In this document: piece by piece, positions 26,498-34,828 of the stretch
Numbering within the stretch: the first letter of the stretch is position 1
Layout: every line of letters begins with the position of its first letter
NCBI GenBank assembly: GCA_033238645.1
Contig: BQXR01000002.1
Location: 124,001 to 188,000 of the forward strand
Length of the DNA: 64,000 bases
DNA from: Thiomicrorhabdus sp033238645
Lineage (GTDB): Bacteria > Pseudomonadota > Gammaproteobacteria > Thiomicrospirales > Thiomicrospiraceae
Direction: 5' to 3'
Position numbers and translations under genes: made by a program
Notes under the pieces: model-generated
What the model was told of the DNA's origin: nothing
Database searches by the model: none
The model's input: the letters and a program-made list of their open reading frames with translations, nothing else

Positions 26498-27442
26498 CTA
26501 TTTTTTATAGAAGTTACGTTTGGCACCTGATCTTGATGAACGGTTTGGCTTTTTGTCTTGGCGTTTTTCGGTTTTATCATTTGGGTTAGAATGACGAGAT
26601 TCATTGTGAGAACGCCCCTTACTGTTGGTCTGTGCCTTCTGTTTTTCTCTAGACCATGATGTAGATTTTACCTGTTTAGGTGTACCTGTAAAACTTGCTG
26701 TTTTTGTTGAACCTGCTACTGCAGCATTAATTGTAGCCATCTCTTGTGTGGTTAAATCACGCCACTGATTAGGCGCTAGTCCCTCTAAGGTCACATTCAT
26801 AATACGACTACGAACCAGCTTGGTTACTCGATAACCTAAGTACTCTGCCATGCGACGGATTTGGCGATTTAAGCCCTGAGTTAAGATAATCTTAAAGACA
26901 AAACGACTCTCTTTACTGACTTCACATGGTTTTGTTACGGTATCTAAAATGGGTACACCACTCGACATTTTCTGAATAAAAGCACTGCTAATTGCTTTAT
27001 CAACGGTGACAACATACTCTTTATCATGGGCATTTTCAGCACGTAAAATCTTGTTTACGATATCGCCATCACTGGTTAAGAAAATTAGCCCTTCAGAGGG
27101 CTTATCTAAACGCCCAATCGGGAAAATTCTCTCAGGGTGACCGACCGCATCAATAATATTCTCTTTAACCTGAGATTCAGTGGTACAGGTAATACCTACT
27201 GGCTTGTGGTAAGCGATATAGATACGGTCTTCTTTATCTTCTGATACCGCATTGATCGCGTTACCATCGATTTTAACCACATCATTTGGGCAGACTTTAG
27301 TGCCTAACTCTGGAATTTTATCGTTAATGGTGACGCGGTTCTGCTCTACCAAACGATCTGCTTCACGACGTGAACAAAAGCCTGAATCACTGATAAATTT
27401 GTTAAGGCGTTTTTCGTTGCTGATATTCACAAGAGGTTCCAA
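26498..27442 (-). CDS. rluF: 23S rRNA pseudouridine(2604) synthase RluF
   Basis: 314 residues. S4-like RNA-binding domain (RLNKFISDSGFCSRREADRLVE) followed by the RsuA-type catalytic domain with FPIGRLDKPSEGLIFLTSDGD (catalytic Asp in GRLDK) and GLNRQIRRMAEYLGY. It is closest in layout to RluF, including VPILDTVTKPCEV and RSRIMNV. The C-terminal 75 residues are a basic, low-complexity tail (KNRS/GRSHNESRH-like) probably aiding RNA binding. It faces the PepSY-type gene. Confidence 0.9.
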   Translation of the reverse strand: MEPLVNISNEKRLNKFISDSGFCSRREADRLVEQNRVTINDKIPELGTKVCPNDVVKIDGNAINAVSEDKEDRIYIAYHKPVGITCTTESQVKENIIDAVGHPERIFPIGRLDKPSEGLIFLTSDGDIVNKILRAENAHDKEYVVTVDKAISSAFIQKMSSGVPILDTVTKPCEVSKESRFVFKIILTQGLNRQIRRMAEYLGYRVTKLVRSRIMNVTLEGLAPNQWRDLTTQEMATINAAVAGSTKTASFTGTPKQVKSTSWSREKQKAQTNSKGRSHNESRHSNPNDKTEKRQDKKPNRSSRSGAKRNFYKK

Positions 27443-27711
27443 ATATTAGGGAGGGTGAGCTATTTAGGGTGAAAAAATAGGGTAATTATAACAACCTAAT
27501 ACTAGATTGCAGTGGCTTGTTTATGTGAGGTTGAGTTAATACTATTTAGACTATTGGAAACCTATTATATTTAGTTTTGTTTAAAATCTTTATATACCCC
27601 AAGTATTAATGGGTATTAAGCCTTATATACTTGTAAAAACTATTTATATCCTATAGATTAAGCAACGGGATTTAATAATCTATTTAAAGACATATTTAAA
27701 AGGATATTTAC

Positions 27712-28194
27712 ATGAAATTACATACTTTAGTCGCTTCTACTGTAGTTGCAGCTTCACTTTTATCAACTTCAGCTATGGCACAGAACTCTGTTAATCCATG
27801 GAAACAGTGCGGTATTGGTGCTATGATTTTTGATGATAATAGCACTGCTGCTGCAATCTCAAACGTTATTTGGGATTTAGGAACAACAGCTGTTTCATCA
27901 AATATCTCTTCACAAGATAGTTGTGAAGGTTTAGGAAATAATGTAGCTGCAGCTGAATTTATTCAAAACTCTCATGCTGTTTTGGAAGAAGAAATTGTTA
28001 ATGGATCTGGCGCTTATTTGTCAGCAGTTCTGAAAATGTTTAATGTTTCTGAAGATCAGATGAATGTTGTTGCACAAAACGTGAAGCAAAACTTTGCAAA
28101 AGTAGTGACTTCATCAGAATATGAAAACCTTTCTGATACTGCAAAGGCACAGACCATCTATAATGTAATGCTAAATACTGCTAAACAAGCATAA
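27712..28194 (+). CDS. DUF3015 family secreted protein
   Basis: 160 residues. A signal peptide (residues 1-23, ending AMA) is followed by VNPWKQCGIGAMIFDDNSTAAAISNVIWDLGTTAVSS, the DUF3015 signature. The paired cysteines in the mature part may form a disulfide. A good AAAAGGA ribosome-binding site lies upstream. The family is commonly encoded beside a DUF4105 protein, as here. Function unknown; periplasmic or surface location inferred. Confidence 0.88.
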   Translation: MKLHTLVASTVVAASLLSTSAMAQNSVNPWKQCGIGAMIFDDNSTAAAISNVIWDLGTTAVSSNISSQDSCEGLGNNVAAAEFIQNSHAVLEEEIVNGSGAYLSAVLKMFNVSEDQMNVVAQNVKQNFAKVVTSSEYENLSDTAKAQTIYNVMLNTAKQA

Positions 28195-28201
28195 TGCAAT
28201 T

Positions 28202-28242
28202 AAAGTGGCTTTAAATACTTTATTTAGTTTTAAAGCTACTTT
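28202..28242 (+). terminator. Hairpin between DUF3015 and DUF4105 genes
   Basis: AAAGTGGCTTTAAA (28202-28215) pairs with TTTAAAGCTACTTT (28229-28242) with one G-U pair across a 13-base loop. It may attenuate read-through into the DUF4105 gene. Confidence 0.5.
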
Positions 28243-28289
28243 TGAGCACTTCTTTTAATTTCAATTAACTTAATCTTATCTGTTATTAA

Positions 28290-30140
28290 ATGCCTCTTCC
28301 TTTTTTTAGATTCACGATTACTTTTTTCCTAATTTCTTTTTCAATGCATAGCTTTGGAAGTGATCTTTCAAAACAAATCATACAAAAAGTTACTGAATAC
28401 AAGCTCTATAACCACTCCCAGTGGCATCGCTTGCTTCACTATAAAAATGACTCTTTAAAGACAGATCAAAGCCTAGTACTTAGCCCATCGTTCTTTATAT
28501 CACCTAATGGAAATAAATCACCAAAGGATGAACTCATCCAAACCATAAAAGGGTTTCTGGAAAAAGAGGATTTAGATAATCCAAATAAACATGCTCAATG
28601 TCGCTTTCCAGCAAGATTTTTGTGGATAAAACAACAGCTTTCCATGAGTAGGGAGATTCCCAAAGTACAGTGCTTAAACTTTTCAAAATGGATTAAAAAG
28701 CATCAAGCTGATGATATTAGTCTTATATTGGCATCAGGGTACTTAGATAATCCAGCATCTTTGTATGGACACCTACTATTAAAGTTAAATGGAACAAGTA
28801 AGATCTCTCCGCTGTTGGATACGAGTATAAATTTTGGGGCTGATACTGGTGCAACCAATAATATGATTTCTTATATTGTGAATGGAATATTTGGTGGTTA
28901 CCAAGGTAAATTTTCTTTTGCAGAATTCTATAAAAATAACATGCTTTATGGAGAGTATGAGCAGAGGGATCTTTGGGAGTACAAGTTAAACTTAAGTACG
29001 TATCAAGTTAATTTAATAAACTTTCATATATGGGAGTTACTAAATACTAACTTTCAGTATTATTTTTTTAAAGAAAACTGTGCCTTACAAATAGCAGATG
29101 TTGTTAGTATTGCTCTTAATGTCGATCTTTACAATAACCAGCTTCCATGGGTAATGCCACAGCAAGTGGTAAATGCATTAATTCAGAATGATCATGTACA
29201 AGAAACAGTATTTATTCCATCACGCCAAAGCCGTTTTTATCATAAGTATCAGCAACTGTCACCAGATGAAAAATCATTTATAAATGACTACATAGCTTCA
29301 AATCAGAAAAGGGTGTTTTTAGATGAAAGTGATATGGAAGATAAGTCTTTTATTATAAATACATTATTTGATTATTACGCTTATACCTATTCTGGATCTG
29401 AGTACAAAAAAGTTTTAAAAAAGAATAAGCATCCACTGCTTTCAGTGCAAGCTATGCTTCCTGTTGTTACAAGCTTAGGATCAGAGCCTTCTAAGGTAGC
29501 GCCAGATGAGTCTCAATTACCTGTTATGACACGTTTAGATGCTTATTCAAAAAGTTATGAGTCTGGTCTTGGCCTTGAAATAAGACCTGCTTATTTTGAT
29601 AGTCTTAATTTAAATTTTGGACGCCCAAATTTTTCTTCTTTATCAATGTTGAGTTTTAAACTAAACCTTGCTAAAACAGGGGCGTACCTATCTAGAGTTA
29701 ACCTTGTTAAAATTGCATCCCTAGCTCCCAGTCCTACTAATATAGAAACAGATAATAAAAACTCATGGAAAGTGCGTCTAGGCGTAGAACAAAGTAATTT
29801 ATCTGAAAATAGTACTTTAACAGTGTTTATGGAGGGGTCTATAGGCAGAGCTACACTATTAACCAAAACTTCGATATTATCAGGTTTTATTGGGGCTAGA
29901 TTAGACGCTGATGACTTGCTTTCATTTGTCCCGAGCCTGACCTTTATTTCTAAGCCCTCTAAAAAAATTGCTTATAAATTCGATGTTGAATATCGATCTA
30001 CTTTAAATAAAATAAATGATAGCCATTTTGTTTCGAGTGCTGAGATGAGGTTGGGGTTGAATAAAGAGTGGGATGTACGTTTTAAGGCAGAGCATAATCT
30101 ACAAACGAAAATTCAAGTATCTTATGCATTGTTCTGGTAA
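28290..30140 (+). CDS. DUF4105 (Lnb N-terminal periplasmic) family protein
   Basis: 616 residues. A signal peptide (residues 1-23) is followed by AQCRFPARFLWIKQQL and ILASGYLDNPASLYGHLLLKLN, the DUF4105 core. The later FKENCALQIADVV keeps the conserved cysteine region. The C-terminal 180 residues are rich in alternating strands and may form a barrel. DUF4105 proteins are predicted papain-like periplasmic enzymes of unknown substrate. It follows the DUF3015 gene after 95 bases. Confidence 0.85.
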   Translation: MPLPFFRFTITFFLISFSMHSFGSDLSKQIIQKVTEYKLYNHSQWHRLLHYKNDSLKTDQSLVLSPSFFISPNGNKSPKDELIQTIKGFLEKEDLDNPNKHAQCRFPARFLWIKQQLSMSREIPKVQCLNFSKWIKKHQADDISLILASGYLDNPASLYGHLLLKLNGTSKISPLLDTSINFGADTGATNNMISYIVNGIFGGYQGKFSFAEFYKNNMLYGEYEQRDLWEYKLNLSTYQVNLINFHIWELLNTNFQYYFFKENCALQIADVVSIALNVDLYNNQLPWVMPQQVVNALIQNDHVQETVFIPSRQSRFYHKYQQLSPDEKSFINDYIASNQKRVFLDESDMEDKSFIINTLFDYYAYTYSGSEYKKVLKKNKHPLLSVQAMLPVVTSLGSEPSKVAPDESQLPVMTRLDAYSKSYESGLGLEIRPAYFDSLNLNFGRPNFSSLSMLSFKLNLAKTGAYLSRVNLVKIASLAPSPTNIETDNKNSWKVRLGVEQSNLSENSTLTVFMEGSIGRATLLTKTSILSGFIGARLDADDLLSFVPSLTFISKPSKKIAYKFDVEYRSTLNKINDSHFVSSAEMRLGLNKEWDVRFKAEHNLQTKIQVSYALFW

Positions 30141-30156
30141 TTGCCCCCCTGCTTAG
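30141..30156 (-). repeat. G-tract motif copy 9
   Basis: On the minus strand CTAAGCAGGGGGGCAA, starting directly after the DUF4105 stop codon. Six G. Confidence 0.65.
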
Positions 30157-30305
30157 AATGTTAGTCTAGTTTTTTAGGCATTGTTTTACTGTAGAACAAC
30201 CAAAATAACAGGGTTTTATGCCTTATTTCCTCAATAATCGTAGTTTGTATAAAACAGGTTACAGGGTAGAATTGGAGCCCTTATGATTATATTGGTTAGA
30301 TTAGC

Positions 30306-30854
30306 GTGAACCCATCTCAGTTATCTCAAGCGGTTAAAGCTCTGCAAGCTGGTGAGGTGATTGCCTATCCAACAGAGGCGGTCTACGGTTTAGGTTGTGA
30401 TCCGTTTGATTTTAAGGCGGTAGAGAAGCTGTTTCACGTGAAACAGAGACCTGTTGAAAAGGGGCTAATTTTAGTCGCGGCTTCTATTGAGCAAATCCTA
30501 CCTTATGTTGAGTTAGAGAATATGGCTTGGGAGCAAAGGGTTAGAGAGACATGGCCTGGGCCTGTTACTTGGGTACTGCCTGTCAAAAATAGTGTTCCTG
30601 ATTGGATTACCGGTGGGCGAGAGACCGTGGCTATTCGTGTCTCAGATCACCCTGTAGTCAATGCACTCTGTACGGCTTTTGGACAACCGATTGTCTCTAC
30701 GAGTGCTAACCTTAGCTCGCAAGCACCAGCCACCTCTTGTGAAGAGGTCTTTAATAGTTTTAAAGACCAAGTGTTGTGTGTGGTGGGTGATTTAGGTGCA
30801 TTGGATAAACCTACTCAGATTAGAGAAGCGACCACGGGAAAAGTATTGCGTTAG
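30306..30854 (+). CDS. tsaC: Threonylcarbamoyl-AMP synthase TsaC
   Basis: 182 residues from a GTG start. AGEVIAYPTEAVYGLGCDPF, KQRPVEKGLILVAAS and PIVSTSANLSSQ are the YrdC/Sua5 core, and the short length matches TsaC rather than Sua5. It makes threonylcarbamoyl-AMP for the t6A37 modification of tRNA. No ribosome-binding site is obvious. A perfect terminator hairpin follows. Confidence 0.92.
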   Translation: MNPSQLSQAVKALQAGEVIAYPTEAVYGLGCDPFDFKAVEKLFHVKQRPVEKGLILVAASIEQILPYVELENMAWEQRVRETWPGPVTWVLPVKNSVPDWITGGRETVAIRVSDHPVVNALCTAFGQPIVSTSANLSSQAPATSCEEVFNSFKDQVLCVVGDLGALDKPTQIREATTGKVLR

Positions 30855-30884
30855 ATGGCTTTTTAACCGAATAGGTTTTTAATC

Positions 30885-30924
30885 AAAAAGGGGCTTAAAT
30901 CATGATAGATTTAAGCCCCTTTTT
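30885..30924. terminator. Bidirectional terminator between tsaC and the M48 protease gene
   Basis: AAAAAGGGGCTTAAATC (30885-30901) pairs perfectly with its complement at 30908-30924 across six bases and ends in a T run, with an A run on the other side. It serves both convergent genes. Confidence 0.88.
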
Positions 30925-30969
30925 TTATGGTTGTGAGTGTTCAAATGAAGGGGATTGGTTTGGTGGGTA

Positions 30970-31794
30970 TTAGTGCTTGTTGGCTGCCTTAAAAAGAGGT
31001 TCAACGCGTTTTGCATATTTATTTAGATCTGAGATACGGTGATCGTGAGAGGGGTGAGTGCTTAGAAGTTCAGGTGGATTACCCCCCTTAGACTCATTCG
31101 CCATCTTACGCCACACGCTAACCGCTGCGTAAGGGTTGTAACCTGCACGGGCGGCTAACTCAACGCCCATTCTATCGGCCTCAATTTCATGAGTACGGCT
31201 GTTCGGTAGGGTGAGTGTCACATTGGCTGCTAAAGAGGTCATATCCATTGCGATACTGGACATACCTGTGACCATACTGACTACTGATAAGCCAAGCTGG
31301 GTAATCGTCTGCTGAGATGCGCGTTCACGACCGTGTTCACGTAGCGCATGTGCAATCTCGTGTCCCATAATCGCTGCGATTTCCGCATCTGTTAACTTAA
31401 GCTTGTTAATAATGCCCGAATAGAAAGCGATCTTTCCACCAGGCATACACCAAGCATTTAGCTCATCAGACTCAATGACGTTTACTTCCCAGGCCCAACT
31501 AGGTGCATCTTTTCTAAAAACATGCGTTTGAGGAATAATCCGTTTGGATATTTTTCTCACACGCTGTAGCATTTCAGAATTTTTATTGAGAACTTTTTTC
31601 TTTTTAGATTCTTCTAGAATATTGGCGTAAGCCTGTTTACCACCGTTATTAATCTCCTCTGATGAGATTAACAGTAGCTGCTCACGCTCAATACCTACGG
31701 AGCCTGTTTTGGTACTTTTACTCAGACAGCCTGTTAAGGAGGCGATTGTGATGGAGAGAAGAAGAGTTGGAATTAAGGCTGTAGATTGTTTCAT
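30970..31794 (-). CDS. M48-family metalloprotease lipoprotein (LoiP-like)
   Basis: 274 residues. The signal peptide ends in the lipobox LTGC (Cys23). The zinc site MGHEIAHALREHGRE and the downstream glutamate in HEIEADRMGVELAARAGYNP define the M48 peptidase family. Size and layout fit the outer-membrane or periplasmic LoiP/YggG group, which degrades damaged envelope proteins. It is convergent with tsaC and shares its terminator. Confidence 0.9.
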   Translation of the reverse strand: MKQSTALIPTLLLSITIASLTGCLSKSTKTGSVGIEREQLLLISSEEINNGGKQAYANILEESKKKKVLNKNSEMLQRVRKISKRIIPQTHVFRKDAPSWAWEVNVIESDELNAWCMPGGKIAFYSGIINKLKLTDAEIAAIMGHEIAHALREHGRERASQQTITQLGLSVVSMVTGMSSIAMDMTSLAANVTLTLPNSRTHEIEADRMGVELAARAGYNPYAAVSVWRKMANESKGGNPPELLSTHPSHDHRISDLNKYAKRVEPLFKAANKH

Positions 31795-32036
31795 TAGCGT
31801 CTCAAAATATAGGCTGTTTCAGTAAAGATAGAATACTTGATTTTACTCAATCTAGGCAAGGTTGATTCCTTGAAAGATGCTGGATAAATAAGTCAGGTAA
31901 TTTAGAAGATTGTTTGATCTACTAACTATTTGAGTTTATCTATTTTCATGAATTTGTCATTTATTGGTCATTAAGCTGTTATTAATTGTCTATAAAATTC
32001 TGTTGGTAACTAAATTGACTAAAAGAGACTGATCAA

Positions 32037-32585
32037 ATGAAAAAATTACTACTTGCACTAATGGTGGCTGGCATTCTATCTGGTTGTACTGAAAAAGCAG
32101 CACCTGTAAAATCTGAAGCAATAGCATCTTTAAATAATGAAGATCTATATGTGGCTTATGTTCATGGTCGTGAAAATGTATTTTATGATGCTGGTCTGTT
32201 CAAAGAGTTCCTAGAGTTAGGTGAAACATCTTTCCGCAAAACCTATATTGGTGCGGGTACTAATGGTATGACGGTTATCTATGGTCTGACAAAAGCAGAT
32301 AAGAAAAAAGCAACAAATCCGGCAGAGCAAATGCTTAAAGGTGAGTTAGCTGCAGCTGATAACTTCTATGGTGAAGTATTTAAAGCTGAAGAGAACCGTT
32401 TCTATGTGTTCACAACATGGGCTGACTTTGATAGATATGTTAAAACAGGTGTCGATAACCTAATATTTTCTGATATTGGGGCGGGTCCAAAAGGTGAGAC
32501 GGTTGTTTATGTCTTAAACAGTAAGAATAAAAAGAAAAAGCCAGTGGCAGCAATCGCTCAGTTTAATGCTAACCACAATATTTAA
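32037..32585 (+). CDS. Lipoprotein with two related repeats, function unknown
   Basis: 182 residues. Signal peptide with lipobox LSGC (Cys17). Two segments of about 50 residues resemble each other: one ends FRKTYIGAGTNGMTVIYGL followed by KADKKK, the other ends IFSDIGAGPKGETVVYVL followed by NKKKKK. This suggests an internal duplication of a small alpha/beta domain. I do not recognise the family. Single-gene unit with its own hairpin terminator. Confidence 0.75.
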   Translation: MKKLLLALMVAGILSGCTEKAAPVKSEAIASLNNEDLYVAYVHGRENVFYDAGLFKEFLELGETSFRKTYIGAGTNGMTVIYGLTKADKKKATNPAEQMLKGELAAADNFYGEVFKAEENRFYVFTTWADFDRYVKTGVDNLIFSDIGAGPKGETVVYVLNSKNKKKKPVAAIAQFNANHNI

Positions 32586-32611
32586 TATTGATAGGTTGTA
32601 ATTAACTTAAG

Positions 32612-32639
32612 AATAGCGCCTTTGAGTGCTATTTTTTTG
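32612..32639 (+). terminator. Terminator of the lipoprotein gene
   Basis: AATAGCGC (32612-32619) pairs with GTGCTATT (32626-32633, one G-U) and is followed by seven T. Confidence 0.75.
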
Positions 32640-32759
32640 TCTAGATAAAATGGCCTTAAATGATATAACAGTATTTAAAGGTAAGCTGAAAAAATATGAT
32701 GCATAAACTTAATACACGGTAGAATACGCAACTCTTTCAAAGGCTTAAAAGGGTTGTTT

Positions 32760-33470
32760 ATGTCTTTTCTAAAAATATCATTATTGAGTTTACTGTGTAT
32801 TCTTTCAGCTAATCTAATGGCTAGTACCGCTCTGCCTGATTTTTCTAAATTTAAAGATGTAAAACAGAAGAAGACGGCTTTCTTTAATTATCTACAGCCG
32901 TATATTGAAAAAGCCAATGGTGAAATTTTACAAGAGCGAAAATTTATTCAGACGGTTAACTTCAGTCATTTATCAACCTCTCAAACAGTGAAAATTGAGT
33001 CATTAATGGCGAAGTACCGAGTGACAGATAAAGTGATCTCAGCTCAGACTAAAACAGCACTTTTAACTAAGGTGGATGTGATCCCAGCTTCTTTAGCATT
33101 GGCACAGGCTGCTAATGAATCTGCCTGGGGTACTTCACGTTTTGCTAGAAAAGCATTTAACTTTTATGGTCAGTGGTGCTTTAGTAAAGGTTGTGGGCTA
33201 GTACCTTTACAGCGTACTAAAGGTATGACACATGAGGTGAGAAAATTTAGTAGTCCGTATGAGTCAGTTAAGGGTTATATGTTGAACTTAAATAGACATA
33301 AGGCTTTTAAGTTGGTCAGAACAGAGCGCTTAAAGCAGCGCAAGCAGAAGCTGGCACCAACTGGTTTAAAGTTAGCAAAAGGCTTGGTTCATTATTCAGA
33401 AAGAAAGCACGAGTATGTTAAAGAGATTAGTTCAATGATTCGTTATAACAAACTGGCACGTTTTGATTGA
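32760..33470 (+). CDS. Bax-like glucosaminidase-domain protein
   Basis: 236 residues. A signal peptide (residues 1-22) precedes a glucosaminidase fold. VIPASLALAQAANESAWGTSRFARKAFNFYGQW contains the presumed catalytic glutamate (ANESAWG), and SPYESVKGYMLNLNRHKAF is typical of E. coli Bax. It probably cleaves N-acetylglucosaminyl linkages in peptidoglycan. AAGGG lies before the ATG; an in-frame TTG two codons upstream is less likely. Confidence 0.85.
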   Translation: MSFLKISLLSLLCILSANLMASTALPDFSKFKDVKQKKTAFFNYLQPYIEKANGEILQERKFIQTVNFSHLSTSQTVKIESLMAKYRVTDKVISAQTKTALLTKVDVIPASLALAQAANESAWGTSRFARKAFNFYGQWCFSKGCGLVPLQRTKGMTHEVRKFSSPYESVKGYMLNLNRHKAFKLVRTERLKQRKQKLAPTGLKLAKGLVHYSERKHEYVKEISSMIRYNKLARFD

Positions 33471-33511
33471 TATTAAGCGTTTTGATCAATGTGCAACTTA
33501 GTTCACTCGTC

Positions 33512-33533
33512 AGCCCCTTTTTAGGGGCTTTTT
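33512..33533 (+). terminator. Terminator of the Bax-like gene
   Basis: AGCCCCT (33512-33518) pairs with AGGGGCT (33523-33529) across TTTT, followed by a T run. Confidence 0.82.
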
Positions 33534-33683
33534 ACTATTTTCAATTCATAAAATCTTATTCTGCCTGTTATAAATACTTAACAATATGGAGCACTGCACT
33601 TTATATTATTGGTCTAATTGAAAGTAAACACTTAATGACACTGTTTGCTTGATTACAAAATCTGTTTTAATTAGGTAAATAAT

Positions 33684-34028
33684 ATGAAAACAACAAAAAT
33701 TATTATATTGGGCTTGGGGCGACTCGGACAGCGGTTCTATACCAATATGATCGATGAAAAACAGGAAGCCTGTAAAATTATAGCGGTGTATGATCAAAAT
33801 ATTGAAAACCCCTATATAGATGATATGGTAGAACATGGAATTCAATTTTTTCCAAAGTTGGAAGATGCGATGCGTCAGTTGGGTAGTCAGGCTGATATTA
33901 TTATGGACACCACCTACTGTCAAAATTTAACGTCGGCTATTCAAAATTTACTAATTGAAACTCAAAATGATCATACGGTACTGGTTTCAATGGTGGACTA
34001 TTTAAAGCAAAAAAATGATTACGCTTAA
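33684..34028 (+). CDS. Small Rossmann-fold protein, function unknown
   Basis: 114 residues. It begins KTTKIIILGLGRLGQRF, a GxGxxG-type dinucleotide-binding strand-turn-helix, then a second strand ending KIIAVYDQ, as in the first half of an NAD-binding domain. No catalytic domain follows, so it is either a stand-alone nucleotide-binding or sensor protein or the N-terminal fragment of a larger dehydrogenase. I do not recognise a named family. Weak AGGT upstream of the ATG. Confidence 0.6.
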   Translation: MKTTKIIILGLGRLGQRFYTNMIDEKQEACKIIAVYDQNIENPYIDDMVEHGIQFFPKLEDAMRQLGSQADIIMDTTYCQNLTSAIQNLLIETQNDHTVLVSMVDYLKQKNDYA

Positions 34029-34107
34029 AGATGTTTCTGCTACTTACTAAGGGTTATATTAATATTAAGCGGTTTTTTATATCAGCAGTTTTAGGCGTAG
34101 ATGTTTT

Positions 34108-34142
34108 ATACCCTCAAAGGGTATTTGAACAGGGGGGGGTAT
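34108..34142 (+). repeat. G-tract motif copy 10 with alternative hairpins
   Basis: ATACCCT (34108-34114) pairs with AGGGTAT (34118-34124) around CAA. TTTGAACAGGGGGGGGTAT (34124-34142) follows at once. The same ATACCCT arm could alternatively pair with part of the GGGGGGTAT. Confidence 0.65.
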
Positions 34143-34185
34143 TCTGATCTTGGTTTAGCATAATAATTTGGCTTAACTAGGTAGT

Positions 34186-34368
34186 ATAGATTCAATAATA
34201 ACGGCTATAGATGCAATAATTACTGCGGCTAGCGTATTCTTTACAGGACTTCTTTCTGATCGCGTTAATATTGAAGTGATTACCATGGTTATACCTATTG
34301 TTCTAGCTATACTTATATCGCTATTAAGGGCGATTGGTATGCAAAATCCTAATAGTGAGTTTCTCTGA
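34186..34368 (+). other. Possible small membrane protein gene without a standard start
   Basis: A 60-codon open frame encodes DAIITAASVFFTGLLSDRVN and a second hydrophobic segment VITMVIPIVLAILISLLRAI, ending NPNSEFL and a TGA stop. The frame begins after a TAA at 34174-34176 and has no ATG, GTG or TTG near its 5' end. An ATA at 34186 sits a few bases after TAGGTAG. Either this ATA is a mutated or non-standard start, or the gene is dead. Two-helix holin-like proteins are one possibility. Confidence 0.35.
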
Positions 34369-34407
34369 ATTTGGGTACTCTGAACGGCCAGCTCGCGTTA
34401 TCACTAG

Positions 34408-34575
34408 TTATTCCCTGCCGTAAGTAATTTCCCCTTCTACAAAATCAAACAGGCTAACTCTAGTCACTTGTAAGTGTTTTTTAGAGCTATGGATTACACC
34501 CCCATTGCCATCAGAAATGCCTTAATGTGAGTAAGTACCATAATTCAATCTAAGTGTTTCTCCTGCAGCATACAT
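34408..34575 (-). pseudogene. Remnant of an LRAT-domain (NlpC/P60-like) protein gene
   Basis: On the minus strand the ATG at 34575 opens MYAAGETLRLNYGTYSH, then a TAA, then GISDGNGGVIHSSKK and VTRVSLFDFVEGE, then a second TAA. The order fits the N-terminal half of LRAT/H-rev107-like domains, where the pattern is G-Y-x-H-x-G-I-x-x-G-x-V-I-H. The first stop falls exactly between the conserved His and Gly. No catalytic NCEHF segment was found downstream. The rest of the 800-base gap to 34828 holds nothing else I recognise. Confidence 0.45.
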
Positions 34576-34828
34576 AGAATAATCCTGCTTTCATACTTGA
34601 TGAAAAGATTAATATACCTTTTGATACGTGTTATAACTAATAGTATTACACACTCTACTTATAGAGTGTGTTTAACAAAGTAGTGGTAATACTTATGACC
34701 TGTAGTCTGTGTAAGATTAATTGTGTTTTGTAGTGTGTAATTGATCTATAAATCAAAAGGTTAGTTGGCAGCGTGTTTAAAGTAGATGCTAAGTTTGTTT
34801 TTGTGTAATAGCCCGCTAAAGGAATGGT

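Noticed and set aside
33606..33923. 105-codon minus-strand frame over the Rossmann protein gene
   Set aside because: The + strand frame has the GxGxxG motif and a start with spacing; the minus frame shows no family features.
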